Below the pieces are notes generated by a model. That model worked only from the letters and a program-made list of their open reading frames with translations. It was not told the DNA's origin and did no database searches. A stretch of DNA of 6,830 nt from NCBI GenBank assembly GCA_025056515.1, contig JANWWB010000427.1:1-6830 (forward strand). The letters are read 5' to 3'. A program made the position numbers and the translations under genes. Of the stretch, positions 1 through 6,339 are shown piece after piece (position 1 is the first letter of the stretch; each line of letters starts with the position of its first letter). Source of the DNA: Anaerolineales bacterium. GTDB lineage: Bacteria; Chloroflexota; Anaerolineae; Anaerolineales; Villigracilaceae.

Positions 1-102
1 GGCCAGCTGCTTTTCGCTCAAGGGAATCGTGCTGACATTGATCGGCGACTTCAACGGTTCGGTCTTTTTCGTACGAAAACGCTCAAAGAACTTCTGTAAC
101 AC
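1..102 (-). CDS. Unrecognised protein, N-terminal 34 codons only (runs off the window)
   Basis: A GTG start at 102..100 opens a reading frame that stays open to the window edge. It is preceded by a strong SD (AGAGGAG, 113..107) with a 4-nt gap. The visible protein begins MLQKFFERFRTKK and continues through PLKSPINVSTIPLSEKQLA. The start is basic and amphipathic, and there is no signal peptide or membrane segment in the visible part. The gene starts only 27 nt after the stop of the kinase-propeller gene on the same strand, so the two are probably co-transcribed and may be functionally linked. Bacterial kinases of this class often sit beside PP2C phosphatases or FHA-domain proteins. Nothing in these 34 residues identifies either, so I assign no function. 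The existence of the gene is fairly secure because of the SD and spacing; its identity is open. Confidence 0.72.
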   Translation of the reverse strand, partial: MLQKFFERFRTKKTEPLKSPINVSTIPLSEKQLA

Positions 103-106
103 GGCG

Positions 107-113
107 CTCCTCT
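107..113 (-). promoter_or_regulatory. Ribosome binding site for the partial gene at the left edge
   Basis: AGAGGAG on the minus strand lies 4 nt before the GTG at 102. It is the main evidence that this GTG is a real start. Confidence 0.7.
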
Positions 114-129
114 TTGATAACCAGGGTAG

Positions 130-2040
130 TCAGGCAAGCAAAGCATACAGGAAATGGTCATTTGAACCGACATAGACCACATCATCGTAAACCAGTGGGC
201 TTCCAATCACCGGCCCTTTGGTTGAAAATTTCCAACGCAGCCGCCCTGTCTTGTACTCAAGACAATAAAGATTGCCATCTGCTGAGCCACAATACAGAGC
301 GTCTTTGTAGATGACAGGCGAGCTGCTCACTTGATGATCGGTTTTGAAACGCCAAATCTCCTTAGCGCTGCGAGCATCAATCGCATAAATGTTGTGGTCA
401 GCAGAGCCAATGAAGAGCATCCCCTCCCAGTAATAGGGTGAAGAGATGGTGCCCTTCCCCATGCGGAAGCGCCAGATAACCCACCCGCTATGTGCGTCGA
501 GAGCATAGACATGGCCATCCAACGCCCCAAAGAAAACCATATTTTCCGCAACCCACGGAGAGCTGGTAATCGCCGCTTTTGCTCGAAAGTGCCATTTGAC
601 CTCTCCACGAAAGTCCACGGCATAGAAATCGCCACTTTCACAACCGAAATAGACAGCCTCCGTGCCAACAAAGGGAGTAGAACGGACTGGGGCAGCCGTC
701 TCAAAACGCCAAGTCGAGCGCCCACTGCGAATATTAACTGCATGCAAGCGATGATCATCGGAGCCAAAAAACACATGTTCCTCAGCAATGCGCGGTGAAC
801 CACGGACGCGATCTTCCGTGTAGTACGTCCAACTGACTTGTCCGGTTCGAGCACTTACCACGTGGAGACGATGGTCTTCTGAACAGACATAAATGTCCCC
901 ATCATAGGCAGCCGGACGCCCGACAATAGCGCCTTCCGTTGGATATTTCCAGCGCATGATTCCGTCCGCTGCTGAGAGGGCATACAGATTATGGTCATAA
1001 CATCCAACCATAATCATCCCCTCATAGTAAACGGGAGAACCGCGCAGTTCATCCTCGCACTGAAATGTCCACAGGGGTTTGATGCCACCGGTTGAGATCG
1101 GTGCAGTTGTTGAAACAATCCGATGTAAGAGTCCGGTTTTGCGACCGGCCGCAATCAAGGCTTGTTTCATCGCTTCGGCGCTCTGGAAACGGTCCTGAGG
1201 ATTGTATTGGAGAGCAGTGTTGATCACTGCCTCGAATTCAGGACTTACCGCAGGGTTAATCTTTCGTACGGGACGTTCGCCGAAGGAAAATGGCGGTTCC
1301 AATCGCGGGTCGCGGCGGGTGAGAGCATGATGAAGCGTTGCTCCTAGGGCATAAATATCGGCCAAGGGAGTCGCCTCTCCACGATACTGCTCGGGCGGTG
1401 AATAGCCCTCTGTACCAATCATGGTGCCTTTCTGACCCGCCTGAAAGGGCTTGGCGATGCCAAAATCCACCAGGACGACATGACCTTGCTGATTAATCAT
1501 GACGTTCGAAGGTTTCATGTCGCGGAAGATAATCGGGTCCGGTTTATGAGAGTGCAAGTAACTCAGAACGTCACAGAGCTCAATCGCCCAAGCAAGAACT
1601 AGTTCCTCGCTCAAAAAGCCAGGGGTCTCATTGATGACGGCCTCAAGGTCTTTGCCGTTAATAAATTCCAGCACCAAATACGAACGGTCATCGACACTGA
1701 AGTAATCGTAAATCCGAGGGATAGCGGGATGATTAAGGGTTGCCAGAATATTCGCTTCGCGTTCAAAGTTTTGCACAATTGTTTTGCGCACCAGGGGATC
1801 GGGAGCTTGGTTAATCATCTCCTTGACCGCCACCAATTTGACCACGGTGGGAAAATGCAGGTCTCGGGCGCGGTAGACCGAGCCCATTCCTCCAACGCCG
1901 ATGACCTCCTGGATAAGATAGCGGTTGACCAACGTCACGCCGCTTCGAAGTTGGGCGCCTGTGGAAGTGAACTCTCTTTCCTCTTCAGGTAAATGAATCT
2001 TCTGGGTTTCCAGAGCGACCTCCACGCTATCGAATTTCAT
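130..2040 (-). CDS. Serine/threonine protein kinase with C-terminal eight-repeat PQQ-like beta-propeller
   Basis: This eukaryotic-type (Hanks) kinase would phosphorylate Ser/Thr on unknown target proteins. From the ATG at 2040 it has 636 residues. The kinase domain spans about 41-295: glycine loop IGVGGMGSVY (47-56), ATP-binding Lys in AVKEM (K73), probable alpha-C Glu (E95), catalytic FRDMKPSNV (D174, K176, N179), DFG (192-194), and GYSPPEQ in place of the usual APE segment (E217). The HRD His is replaced by Phe, but every residue needed for catalysis is present. Residues 323-636 form eight blades of about 39 residues, each opening with a Trp, as in PQQ-like/BamB-type propellers. I see no signal peptide or transmembrane helix, so the whole protein is predicted cytoplasmic. 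Streptomyces AfsK has a comparable kinase-propeller layout. A GTG at 2064 would add 8 residues, but it has no SD and lies inside the promoter spacer, so I prefer the ATG. The ligand or partner of the propeller is unknown; PQQ itself is unlikely in the cytoplasm. Confidence 0.93.
   Translation of the reverse strand: MKFDSVEVALETQKIHLPEEEREFTSTGAQLRSGVTLVNRYLIQEVIGVGGMGSVYRARDLHFPTVVKLVAVKEMINQAPDPLVRKTIVQNFEREANILATLNHPAIPRIYDYFSVDDRSYLVLEFINGKDLEAVINETPGFLSEELVLAWAIELCDVLSYLHSHKPDPIIFRDMKPSNVMINQQGHVVLVDFGIAKPFQAGQKGTMIGTEGYSPPEQYRGEATPLADIYALGATLHHALTRRDPRLEPPFSFGERPVRKINPAVSPEFEAVINTALQYNPQDRFQSAEAMKQALIAAGRKTGLLHRIVSTTAPISTGGIKPLWTFQCEDELRGSPVYYEGMIMVGCYDHNLYALSAADGIMRWKYPTEGAIVGRPAAYDGDIYVCSEDHRLHVVSARTGQVSWTYYTEDRVRGSPRIAEEHVFFGSDDHRLHAVNIRSGRSTWRFETAAPVRSTPFVGTEAVYFGCESGDFYAVDFRGEVKWHFRAKAAITSSPWVAENMVFFGALDGHVYALDAHSGWVIWRFRMGKGTISSPYYWEGMLFIGSADHNIYAIDARSAKEIWRFKTDHQVSSSPVIYKDALYCGSADGNLYCLEYKTGRLRWKFSTKGPVIGSPLVYDDVVYVGSNDHFLYALLA
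133..1074 (-). repeat. Eight tandem PQQ-like propeller repeats within the kinase gene
   Basis: Eight protein repeats of about 39 residues follow the pattern W-x-F/Y ... SSP/GSP ... hydrophobic strand ... G-S-x-D-H/G-x-L-Y-A-L. The opening Trp motifs are LWTF, RWKY, SWTY, TWRF, KWHF, IWRF, IWRF and RWKF. The last repeat ends at the stop codon, so the ring looks complete and closed at eight blades. Blade 4 is the most divergent (GCESGDFYAV, then a short FRGE turn). Blades 5-8 resemble each other most, which suggests growth by internal duplication. The repetition is clear in protein, while the DNA has diverged. Confidence 0.9.
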
Positions 2041-2043
2041 TCC

Positions 2044-2072
2044 ATTATAGCTAGCCCCGAACACTTTGACAA
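2044..2072 (-). promoter_or_regulatory. Sigma70-type promoter abutting the kinase start codon
   Basis: On the minus strand, TTGTCA (2072..2067) is separated by exactly 17 nt from a perfect TATAAT (2049..2044). Transcription would be expected to begin about 4-8 nt after the -10 box, at or just past the ATG at 2040. The mRNA would then be leaderless or nearly so, which agrees with the absence of an SD before this ATG. The -10 to ATG gap (3 nt) is slightly shorter than ideal for a leaderless start, so either a short initiation distance applies or translation starts elsewhere. Confidence 0.6.
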
Positions 2073-2469
2073 CCGTTTCGGCAAGATTGATTTAAGTTCC
2101 AGGGATGGTTTTTTGGGACTGTCGTCAGAACATAGAATTTTGTAAAACCGCATAGCTCAGCCAAGCAGAAAGATGAAACGACTCACATCCCATCGTTTCT
2201 TTCGATCCAGACACACTTTCGGAATGGCATCCTTCCCCGATGAAACACACAAGACACACCAAAGCTGAATCTCCTTGTATTGACTCTGTCATCCGCGTTG
2301 AAAACAGTTGTTTGGCTGCAAAATCAAGTTATGAGATCGGCGAGTATTTGGTGCACATGCCCTATAGGACAGAAAGTCACAAAGTAGGCCCAAACGCCGG
2401 TTGATCAAGTGCTCTTCCCAACAATCAAAGAATGGGTTGGGCTTCCATGTTTAGTCTGACAGCTAGGAA

Positions 2470-2503
2470 GCCAACCATCCTGCTGTGCAGCAGGATGGTT
2501 GGC
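2470..2503 (-). terminator. Perfect 16-bp hairpin downstream of the methyltransferase gene, terminator-like
   Basis: The arms 2470..2485 and 2488..2503 are exact reverse complements around a 2-nt centre; in practice a 4-nt loop would form. It starts 20 nt after the methyltransferase stop on the minus strand, the expected place for a transcription terminator. The U-tract is poor: the minus strand continues TTCCTAGC after the stem. A Rho-assisted terminator, an mRNA 3'-end stabiliser or a dispersed palindromic repeat are therefore all possible. It separates the dehydrogenase-methyltransferase operon from the kinase gene. Confidence 0.5.
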
Positions 2504-2523
2504 CCACAAAACGAGTTTGCTAT

Positions 2524-3423
2524 TCAGAGTTTAAAGTTATAAATTCCGTCTTCTATTGGCCAAACGGCATGACATTGCAAGCACACAAACGCTTCAGGTC
2601 GTTGGTCCAAGAGGTGCGAATGGCATCGCGGGCACTTGAAATATCGAGAAAGCGGTTGGGGAGAACAGCCATCCGCTTGTCCAGGCAAGCGGGCGAGGAT
2701 GAAGACGCTTGGCGTTAGTTGAAACAACTCACCTGTCCATTGGAACAGAGCATCTACAGCTGCTAAAAACCGAGCAGGGATGAGGCGTTTGAACAGGTCG
2801 ACGCGAAAATGGGAGACAGTGCGGATGCGCTCAACATCGAAGCCCATTTCTTCCAGCCAAGAACGCACCGTCTTAGGGTGGAAATCGAAATTGAGTGGCA
2901 TAAACTCAATCGGTTCGGGGGTGAAAGGATTCCAGGTTTGTCGCCGTAGCGCATAACGCAAAATAGCTTTCAAGTTGCATTTATTGGCAAATTCGAGGAG
3001 AAAAACAGCCCCAGGTCGCAAGACGTTGCGCACTTGACGCAATGCCGCCGGCGCATCAGCCATGTGGTGCAGGGTTCGAATCATCGTTGCGGCATCGAAC
3101 ACGCCGTCTATAAAGGGAAGATGATAGATATTGGCCGCGACATACGTATAGCGCCCGTCAGCGCCCAGTTTTTGACGCGCCTGTTGTAATTGAGTGCGCG
3201 AATAATCCAACAAGACAACCCGACGAAACCCCTGATACCTCGGCGTGTTACGCCCAGCTCCTGCTCCTAATTCCAGTAAGAGATCGCCTTGGCGAGGTAA
3301 GAGCGCTCTGATTGCATAGGCTTCACACAAATCTTCATAAGCGCGACCTCCTCTCTCCCAAAAGCGGATCTGATAATCTGAGCCTTCGTAATCGCAGATC
3401 GGCGGTGTGTCCACCCCTGACAT
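2524..3423 (-). CDS. Class I SAM-dependent methyltransferase with C-terminal Trm112-like zinc ribbon
   Basis: This 299-residue protein transfers a methyl group from S-adenosylmethionine to an unidentified acceptor. The N-terminal two thirds are a Methyltransf_11-type Rossmann fold: motif I ELGAGAGRN (about 51-59), an acidic residue closing strand beta-2 (LLDYS, about D73), and a strand-4 region FDAAT followed by RTLHHM (about 109-121). Further on are the motif LRPGAVFLLEF and a segment (about 160-240) that may help recognise substrate. The C-terminal 40 residues form a zinc ribbon, CPRCHSHLL ... CLQCHAVWPIEDGIYNF, with four Cys near 264, 267, 281 and 284. This resembles the Trm112/UPF0434 family, where the domain is usually N-terminal or a separate protein. 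The ATG at 3423 is chosen because GGAGG sits 6 nt before it; a GTG at 3429 overlapping the upstream stop (GTGA) is too close to that SD. The protein is cytosolic and co-transcribed with UDP-glucose dehydrogenase, which hints at a glycan or glycoside substrate. That is inference. Confidence 0.88.
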   Translation of the reverse strand: MSGVDTPPICDYEGSDYQIRFWERGGRAYEDLCEAYAIRALLPRQGDLLLELGAGAGRNTPRYQGFRRVVLLDYSRTQLQQARQKLGADGRYTYVAANIYHLPFIDGVFDAATMIRTLHHMADAPAALRQVRNVLRPGAVFLLEFANKCNLKAILRYALRRQTWNPFTPEPIEFMPLNFDFHPKTVRSWLEEMGFDVERIRTVSHFRVDLFKRLIPARFLAAVDALFQWTGELFQLTPSVFILARLPGQADGCSPQPLSRYFKCPRCHSHLLDQRPEAFVCLQCHAVWPIEDGIYNFKL

Positions 3424-3425
3424 GC

Positions 3426-4733
3426 TCACCCTCCATTGAACCCGCGACCGATCGCCCGATACTTAAACCCCAAACTCCTAACTTCTTGTGGGTTGTAGAT
3501 ATTCCGCGCATCAAAGAGGACAGGCGTCTTCAACAGCTGTTTGATGCGCGCTAAATCTAAATGTTTGAACTCATTCCACGGGGTCACGACAATGAGAGCA
3601 TCACATCCTTCTGCCATTTGATAGGGATCATCAAACATTTCAACCTGGGGCATGAGCGGTCGAGCCGTCTCTTGGGCCACAGGATCGTAACCCCGCACGC
3701 GGGCGCCCCGTTCCAATAATCCCTGGACGACCGTCAAAGAAGGCGCATCGCGCATGTCATCGGTGTTCTCTTTAAAAGCCAAGCCCAGCAAGCCGATGAC
3801 TTTGCCCTGCAAACCGCCCAACATCTCTGCCAAGCGTTCGACAACAGCATGGCGGCGGTCATAATTGACCTTGGTGACTGCACGCAGCAAGTGAGGTTGA
3901 ACGTGATTCTGCTCGGCCATGTAGATGAGTGCGAGCACATCTTTGGGGAAACAAGAACCGCCCCAGCCAATACCGGCATCCAGGAAATAGGGGCCAATCC
4001 GTTTATCGTAGCCCATCCCGGCCGCAACTTCCTTGACATCGGCTCCGAGCGCTTCGCAAATGTCAGCAATTTCGTTGATAAATGAGATTTTGGTCGCCAA
4101 AAAGGCATTCGAAGCATACTTTATCATTTCTGCAGTGCGTAAATCGGTGATGACAATCGGAGCGCGCAAAGGCAAGTGCAGTTGCGCCACCTTCTCTGCT
4201 GCCTCGCGATCTAGTGAACCGATCACCGTGCGATACGGATTCATAAAATCTGAAATCGCCGAGCCTTCGCGCAAGAATTCCGGACAGGAGACCACCGAAA
4301 ACGGAATCGGCCGCGGTTGTGCTTGTTTGACCATCTCGGCTACCAGATCTCCTGTCCCAATCGGGACGGTAGACTTATTAATGATGATCAAGGGAGCCGT
4401 CATATTTTGTGCGATTGCTTTGGCAGCCGCCTCCACATAGCGCAAGTCCGCCTCGCCATTCGCTCCTGAAGGCGTTCCAACAGCAATAAAGACAAACTCG
4501 GTCCCGGCCAGACCCTCAGCATAGGAGGTCGTGAAAAAGAGCCGCCCCGCCCGCATGTTACGTTCTACAAGCTCTTTCAGGCCAGGCTCATAAATGGGCA
4601 TAATCCCCTGTTTCAGCTTTGCGATTCGCTTCTCGTCAATATCCAAGGCATAAACACGATTACCCAAGTCAGCGAAGCAGGCCGCTGTTACCAACCCCAC
4701 ATAGCCGACCCCAATAACACAAATCTGCTTCAT
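3426..4733 (-). CDS. ugd: UDP-glucose 6-dehydrogenase
   Basis: The enzyme oxidises UDP-glucose to UDP-glucuronate with two NAD+ in the cytosol, providing precursors for exopolysaccharide, envelope glycans and derived sugars. The protein has 435 residues, normal for the family. Visible features are the N-terminal NAD motif VIGVGYVGL (6-14) with the ribose-binding acid in LDID (D31), STVPIGT (121-127), [11 protein letters not shown] (150-160), and the central helix [17 protein letters not shown] (205-221). The catalytic-Cys motif [10 protein letters not shown] puts C261 in place, and a C-terminal UDP-binding domain contains [15 protein letters not shown] (317-331). All key residues are intact. 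The ATG at 4733 has GAGGAG 4 nt upstream and places the Rossmann motif at the very N-terminus. The longer frame back to 4805 would add 24 residues with no SD and would contain the likely promoter. The gene heads a two-gene operon with the methyltransferase. A GDP-mannose dehydrogenase or UDP-ManNAc dehydrogenase is a less likely alternative within the same superfamily. Confidence 0.95.
   Translation of the reverse strand: MKQICVIGVGYVGLVTAACFADLGNRVYALDIDEKRIAKLKQGIMPIYEPGLKELVERNMRAGRLFFTTSYAEGLAGTEFVFIAVGTPSGANGEADLRYVEAAAKAIAQNMTAPLIIINKSTVPIGTGDLVAEMVKQAQPRPIPFSVVSCPEFLREGSAISDFMNPYRTVIGSLDREAAEKVAQLHLPLRAPIVITDLRTAEMIKYASNAFLATKISFINEIADICEALGADVKEVAAGMGYDKRIGPYFLDAGIGWGGSCFPKDVLALIYMAEQNHVQPHLLRAVTKVNYDRRHAVVERLAEMLGGLQGKVIGLLGLAFKENTDDMRDAPSLTVVQGLLERGARVRGYDPVAQETARPLMPQVEMFDDPYQMAEGCDALIVVTPWNEFKHLDLARIKQLLKTPVLFDARNIYNPQEVRSLGFKYRAIGRGFNGG
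3430..3434 (-). promoter_or_regulatory. Ribosome binding site that sets the methyltransferase start
   Basis: GGAGG on the minus strand is read just before the stop codon of the upstream dehydrogenase gene (TGA, 3428..3426). It is 0 nt from a GTG at 3429 but 6 nt from the ATG at 3423, which favours the ATG. Because it lies inside the upstream coding region, translation of the two genes is probably coupled. Confidence 0.7.
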
Positions 4734-4737
4734 AGAA

Positions 4738-4743
4738 CTCCTC
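4738..4743 (-). promoter_or_regulatory. Ribosome binding site of the UDP-glucose dehydrogenase gene
   Basis: GAGGAG on the minus strand lies 4 nt before the ATG at 4733. It decides this start over the upstream in-frame codons reaching 4805. Confidence 0.75.
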
Positions 4744-4769
4744 AAAGAATTAGGATTTGGACGTCCATA

Positions 4770-4798
4770 AATATACCACATCCGCGCCCGCGTGAAAC
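4770..4798 (-). promoter_or_regulatory. Probable extended -10 promoter of the dehydrogenase-methyltransferase operon
   Basis: The minus strand reads TGGTATATT, an extended -10 element with TATATT at 4775..4770. A weak -35-like GTTTCA (4798..4793) lies 17 nt upstream. The predicted start near 4763 would give a 5' leader of about 30 nt that includes the SD. This is based on visible matches only. Confidence 0.42.
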
Positions 4799-5171
4799 GT
4801 CGCACTTACTACTGCTTGCCATCGAACTTGATTTGAGTAGCAAGAAAGAGATCTCAAGAGTTAGGTCTTGACATTCTGCACTTGGTACCTTGGGTGGAGA
4901 AACCACAGAAGCTCTGGCCGCATCGATGTCTTCCACCGAGCCAAGCAAAAGGCCAAATTCTTATCGAACTTTCCATACTTTGTGACAAAACCCAGAAACG
5001 GCCGATTAAGTCGCTTACCAAAAGCGAGAAAAATCTCCCACCGAGCCTCTGGCCAAAGAAAGGCCTACCTTCTGTCCGAATTCGGTTTCTGAATCAGGGG
5101 GAAGCATGACAAACTCCAAAAGACACGGCTTGGAGACTTGCCCTGTTCTACCCTTCTCCCCCAACAAGCAG

Positions 5172-5177
5172 TAAAAT
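5172..5177 (+). promoter_or_regulatory. Candidate -10 box for a leaderless alr transcript
   Basis: TAAAAT ends 7 nt before the alr ATG, the distance expected if transcription begins at the start codon itself. No SD precedes the ATG, which fits a leaderless message. I see no -35 match at 16-18 nt, so the call rests on the -10 match, the spacing and the missing SD. Confidence 0.4.
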
Positions 5178-5184
5178 AAAGCCC

Positions 5185-6339
5185 ATGCACATTCATCAGC
5201 CTATTATCGCGACCGACAACGGTGTGCGCGCCACCTGGGCCGAGATAAACCTAAGCCGTTTGCGCCAAAATCTAGAGTTGATTCGCACTCTGGTTGCGCC
5301 GGCAAAGGTTATGCCCATCATCAAAGCCAATGCCTATGGTCACGGCTTGGGTGAGGTTGGGCGTTTCCTTGCCCCTTATGCTGACTACTTCGGCGTAGCC
5401 ATCCTGGAGGAGGGCATCTACTTGCGACAATTGGGCATTACGACTCCCATCCTGGTACTGGGAGGGACTTGGGACGAACAAGTGCCACGCTATTTGGACT
5501 ACGACCTAACCTTCACAGCCACCTCTAGCGAGCAACTAGAACAGATTGATGCAGCGGCTGCCGCGACTGGGCGTCGAGCAAAAGTTCATCTCAAAATTGA
5601 TACCGGCATGGAGCGGCTTGGTGTTCATTACTACGATGCTCATACCCTACAAGAAGCCGCACTACGCTGCAAGCACATTGAAGTCGAAGGAATCTTCTCC
5701 CATTTCGCTAATGCCGATGCTGCCGACCTTTCCCACGCCCGCCTACAACTCGAGCGTTTCCAAGAAGTGTTGCGCTTCTACGAAAAGCACAGCCTGCCCC
5801 CTCCACCGCTCCGTCATATGGCCAATTCTGCCGCTCTCCTACGCCTACCGGAGAGCCGCTTGGACATGGTGCGTCCGGGGATTTTGCTTTACGGCGTCTA
5901 TCCTTCCGCCGAAACGCCACGCACCCTCCCTGTACGTCCAGCGCTTAGCTGGAAATCGCGCGTCGTTTACTTCAAAGTCACCTTACCTGGTCATCCGGTC
6001 AGCTATGGTTCCACCTGGCAATCCGATCATCCTGTACACATTGTCACGATCCCGGTCGGCTACGGGGACGGCTACTTCCGTAGTATGTCCAACAAAGCAC
6101 AAGTCATCTTGCGCGGCCGTAAATACCCCCAAGTTGGGCGAATCTGCATGGATCAGATGATGGTCAACCTCGAATCCGACGTAGCCTACAACGGTGATGA
6201 GGTCATCTTACTGGGCGAATCTGAAGGTCTGGCTATCACCGCAGAAGACCTAGCCGAATGGGCCGGCACGATTTCATACGAAATTCTCACCAATATCAAC
6301 ACACGCGTCCCGCGTCTATACTTTGAGGAGACCCCTTGA
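5185..6339 (+). CDS. alr: Alanine racemase
   Basis: This PLP-dependent enzyme interconverts L- and D-alanine in the cytosol, supplying D-alanine for peptidoglycan. It has 384 residues, typical of the family. The PLP lysine is in VMPIIKANAYGHG (K47, with Y51 following). Further marks are KIDTGMERLG (137-146, R144 contacting the cofactor region), GIFSHFANAD (169-178), HMANSAA (211-217), and MVRPGILLYG (228-237). The catalytic tyrosine of the partner subunit lies in PVSYGSTW (Y274). IPVGYGDGYFR (289-299) and GRICMDQMMV (318-327) complete the C-terminal beta-domain signature. No key residue is missing. The ATG at 5185 has no SD; a GTG 13 codons later also lacks one and would leave only a few residues before the first barrel strand. 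The gene overlaps lspA by 4 nt, so the two form an envelope-biogenesis operon. Confidence 0.96.
   Translation: MHIHQPIIATDNGVRATWAEINLSRLRQNLELIRTLVAPAKVMPIIKANAYGHGLGEVGRFLAPYADYFGVAILEEGIYLRQLGITTPILVLGGTWDEQVPRYLDYDLTFTATSSEQLEQIDAAAAATGRRAKVHLKIDTGMERLGVHYYDAHTLQEAALRCKHIEVEGIFSHFANADAADLSHARLQLERFQEVLRFYEKHSLPPPPLRHMANSAALLRLPESRLDMVRPGILLYGVYPSAETPRTLPVRPALSWKSRVVYFKVTLPGHPVSYGSTWQSDHPVHIVTIPVGYGDGYFRSMSNKAQVILRGRKYPQVGRICMDQMMVNLESDVAYNGDEVILLGESEGLAITAEDLAEWAGTISYEILTNINTRVPRLYFEETP
6325..6330 (+). promoter_or_regulatory. Ribosome binding site of lspA inside the end of alr
   Basis: GAGGAG encodes the Glu-Glu near the alr C-terminus and lies 5 nt before the TTG at 6336. It supports the TTG as the real start and suggests coupled translation. 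Confidence 0.72.

Larger units (their letters stand above)
2041..2523. other. Gene-free intergenic stretch between the methyltransferase and kinase genes
   Basis: No convincing coding region is present on either strand and I found no tRNA- or rRNA-like sequence. The stretch holds the kinase promoter at its left end and a 16-bp hairpin with competing inverted repeats at its right end. It also has a small inverted repeat, GAAACGA (2175..2181) with TCGTTTC (2193..2199), 11 nt apart, whose role is unknown. The sequence GATGAAAC occurs twice (from 2173 and from 2241). The unusual length for a same-strand gap fits an independently transcribed kinase gene. Confidence 0.6.
4734..5184. other. Divergent intergenic region between ugd and alr
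   Basis: No credible gene is present. Two overlapping short plus-strand frames around 4868..5109 have no SD and no recognisable protein pattern. The region must hold the promoters of both divergent operons: an extended -10 for the left one and a TAAAAT close to alr for the right one. Other structure includes the 10-nt direct repeat CCACCGAGCC (4933..4942 and 5038..5047), the palindrome CCGAATTCGG (5076..5085), and a perfect but apparently isolated TTGACA (4868..4873) with no good -10 at normal spacing. Confidence 0.6.

Noticed and set aside
327..854. Open frame of 175 codons on the minus strand
   Set aside because: It lies wholly inside the propeller part of the kinase gene in another frame; the repeats in the kinase frame are unmistakable.
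2066..2094. TTGACA on the plus strand overlapping the kinase -35 box
   Set aside because: The -10 position (GATTTA) is a poor match and no plus-strand gene follows; it mainly reflects the near-palindrome TTGTCAAA/TTTGACAA.
2126..2260. Short minus-strand GTG frame of about 42 codons with an AAGGAG about 10 nt upstream
   Set aside because: The product is compositionally odd and unrecognisable, spacing to the start is long, and nothing else supports it.
2041..2523. tRNA, rRNA, CRISPR or insertion-sequence remains in the large intergenic gap
   Set aside because: No cloverleaf-type pairing, regularly spaced repeats, transposase-like frame or terminal inverted repeats were found by eye.
2485..2718. 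Plus-strand open frame over the hairpin and the methyltransferase 3' end
   Set aside because: It is antisense to the conserved zinc-ribbon codons and has no SD.
4033..4440. Open frame of 135 codons opposite ugd
   Set aside because: It is antisense to conserved ugd motifs and has no SD or recognisable protein pattern.
4868..4873. Perfect TTGACA on the plus strand
   Set aside because: No acceptable -10 element occurs 16-18 nt downstream, so it is not called as a promoter.
4868..5109. Two overlapping plus-strand frames of 74 and 75 codons in the ugd-alr gap
   Set aside because: Neither has an SD, and both read as low-quality, unpatterned protein; probably chance frames.
5546..6160. Open frame of 204 codons on the plus strand
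   Set aside because: It is a shadow inside alr, whose own frame carries all alanine racemase motifs; the translated shadow shows no family pattern.
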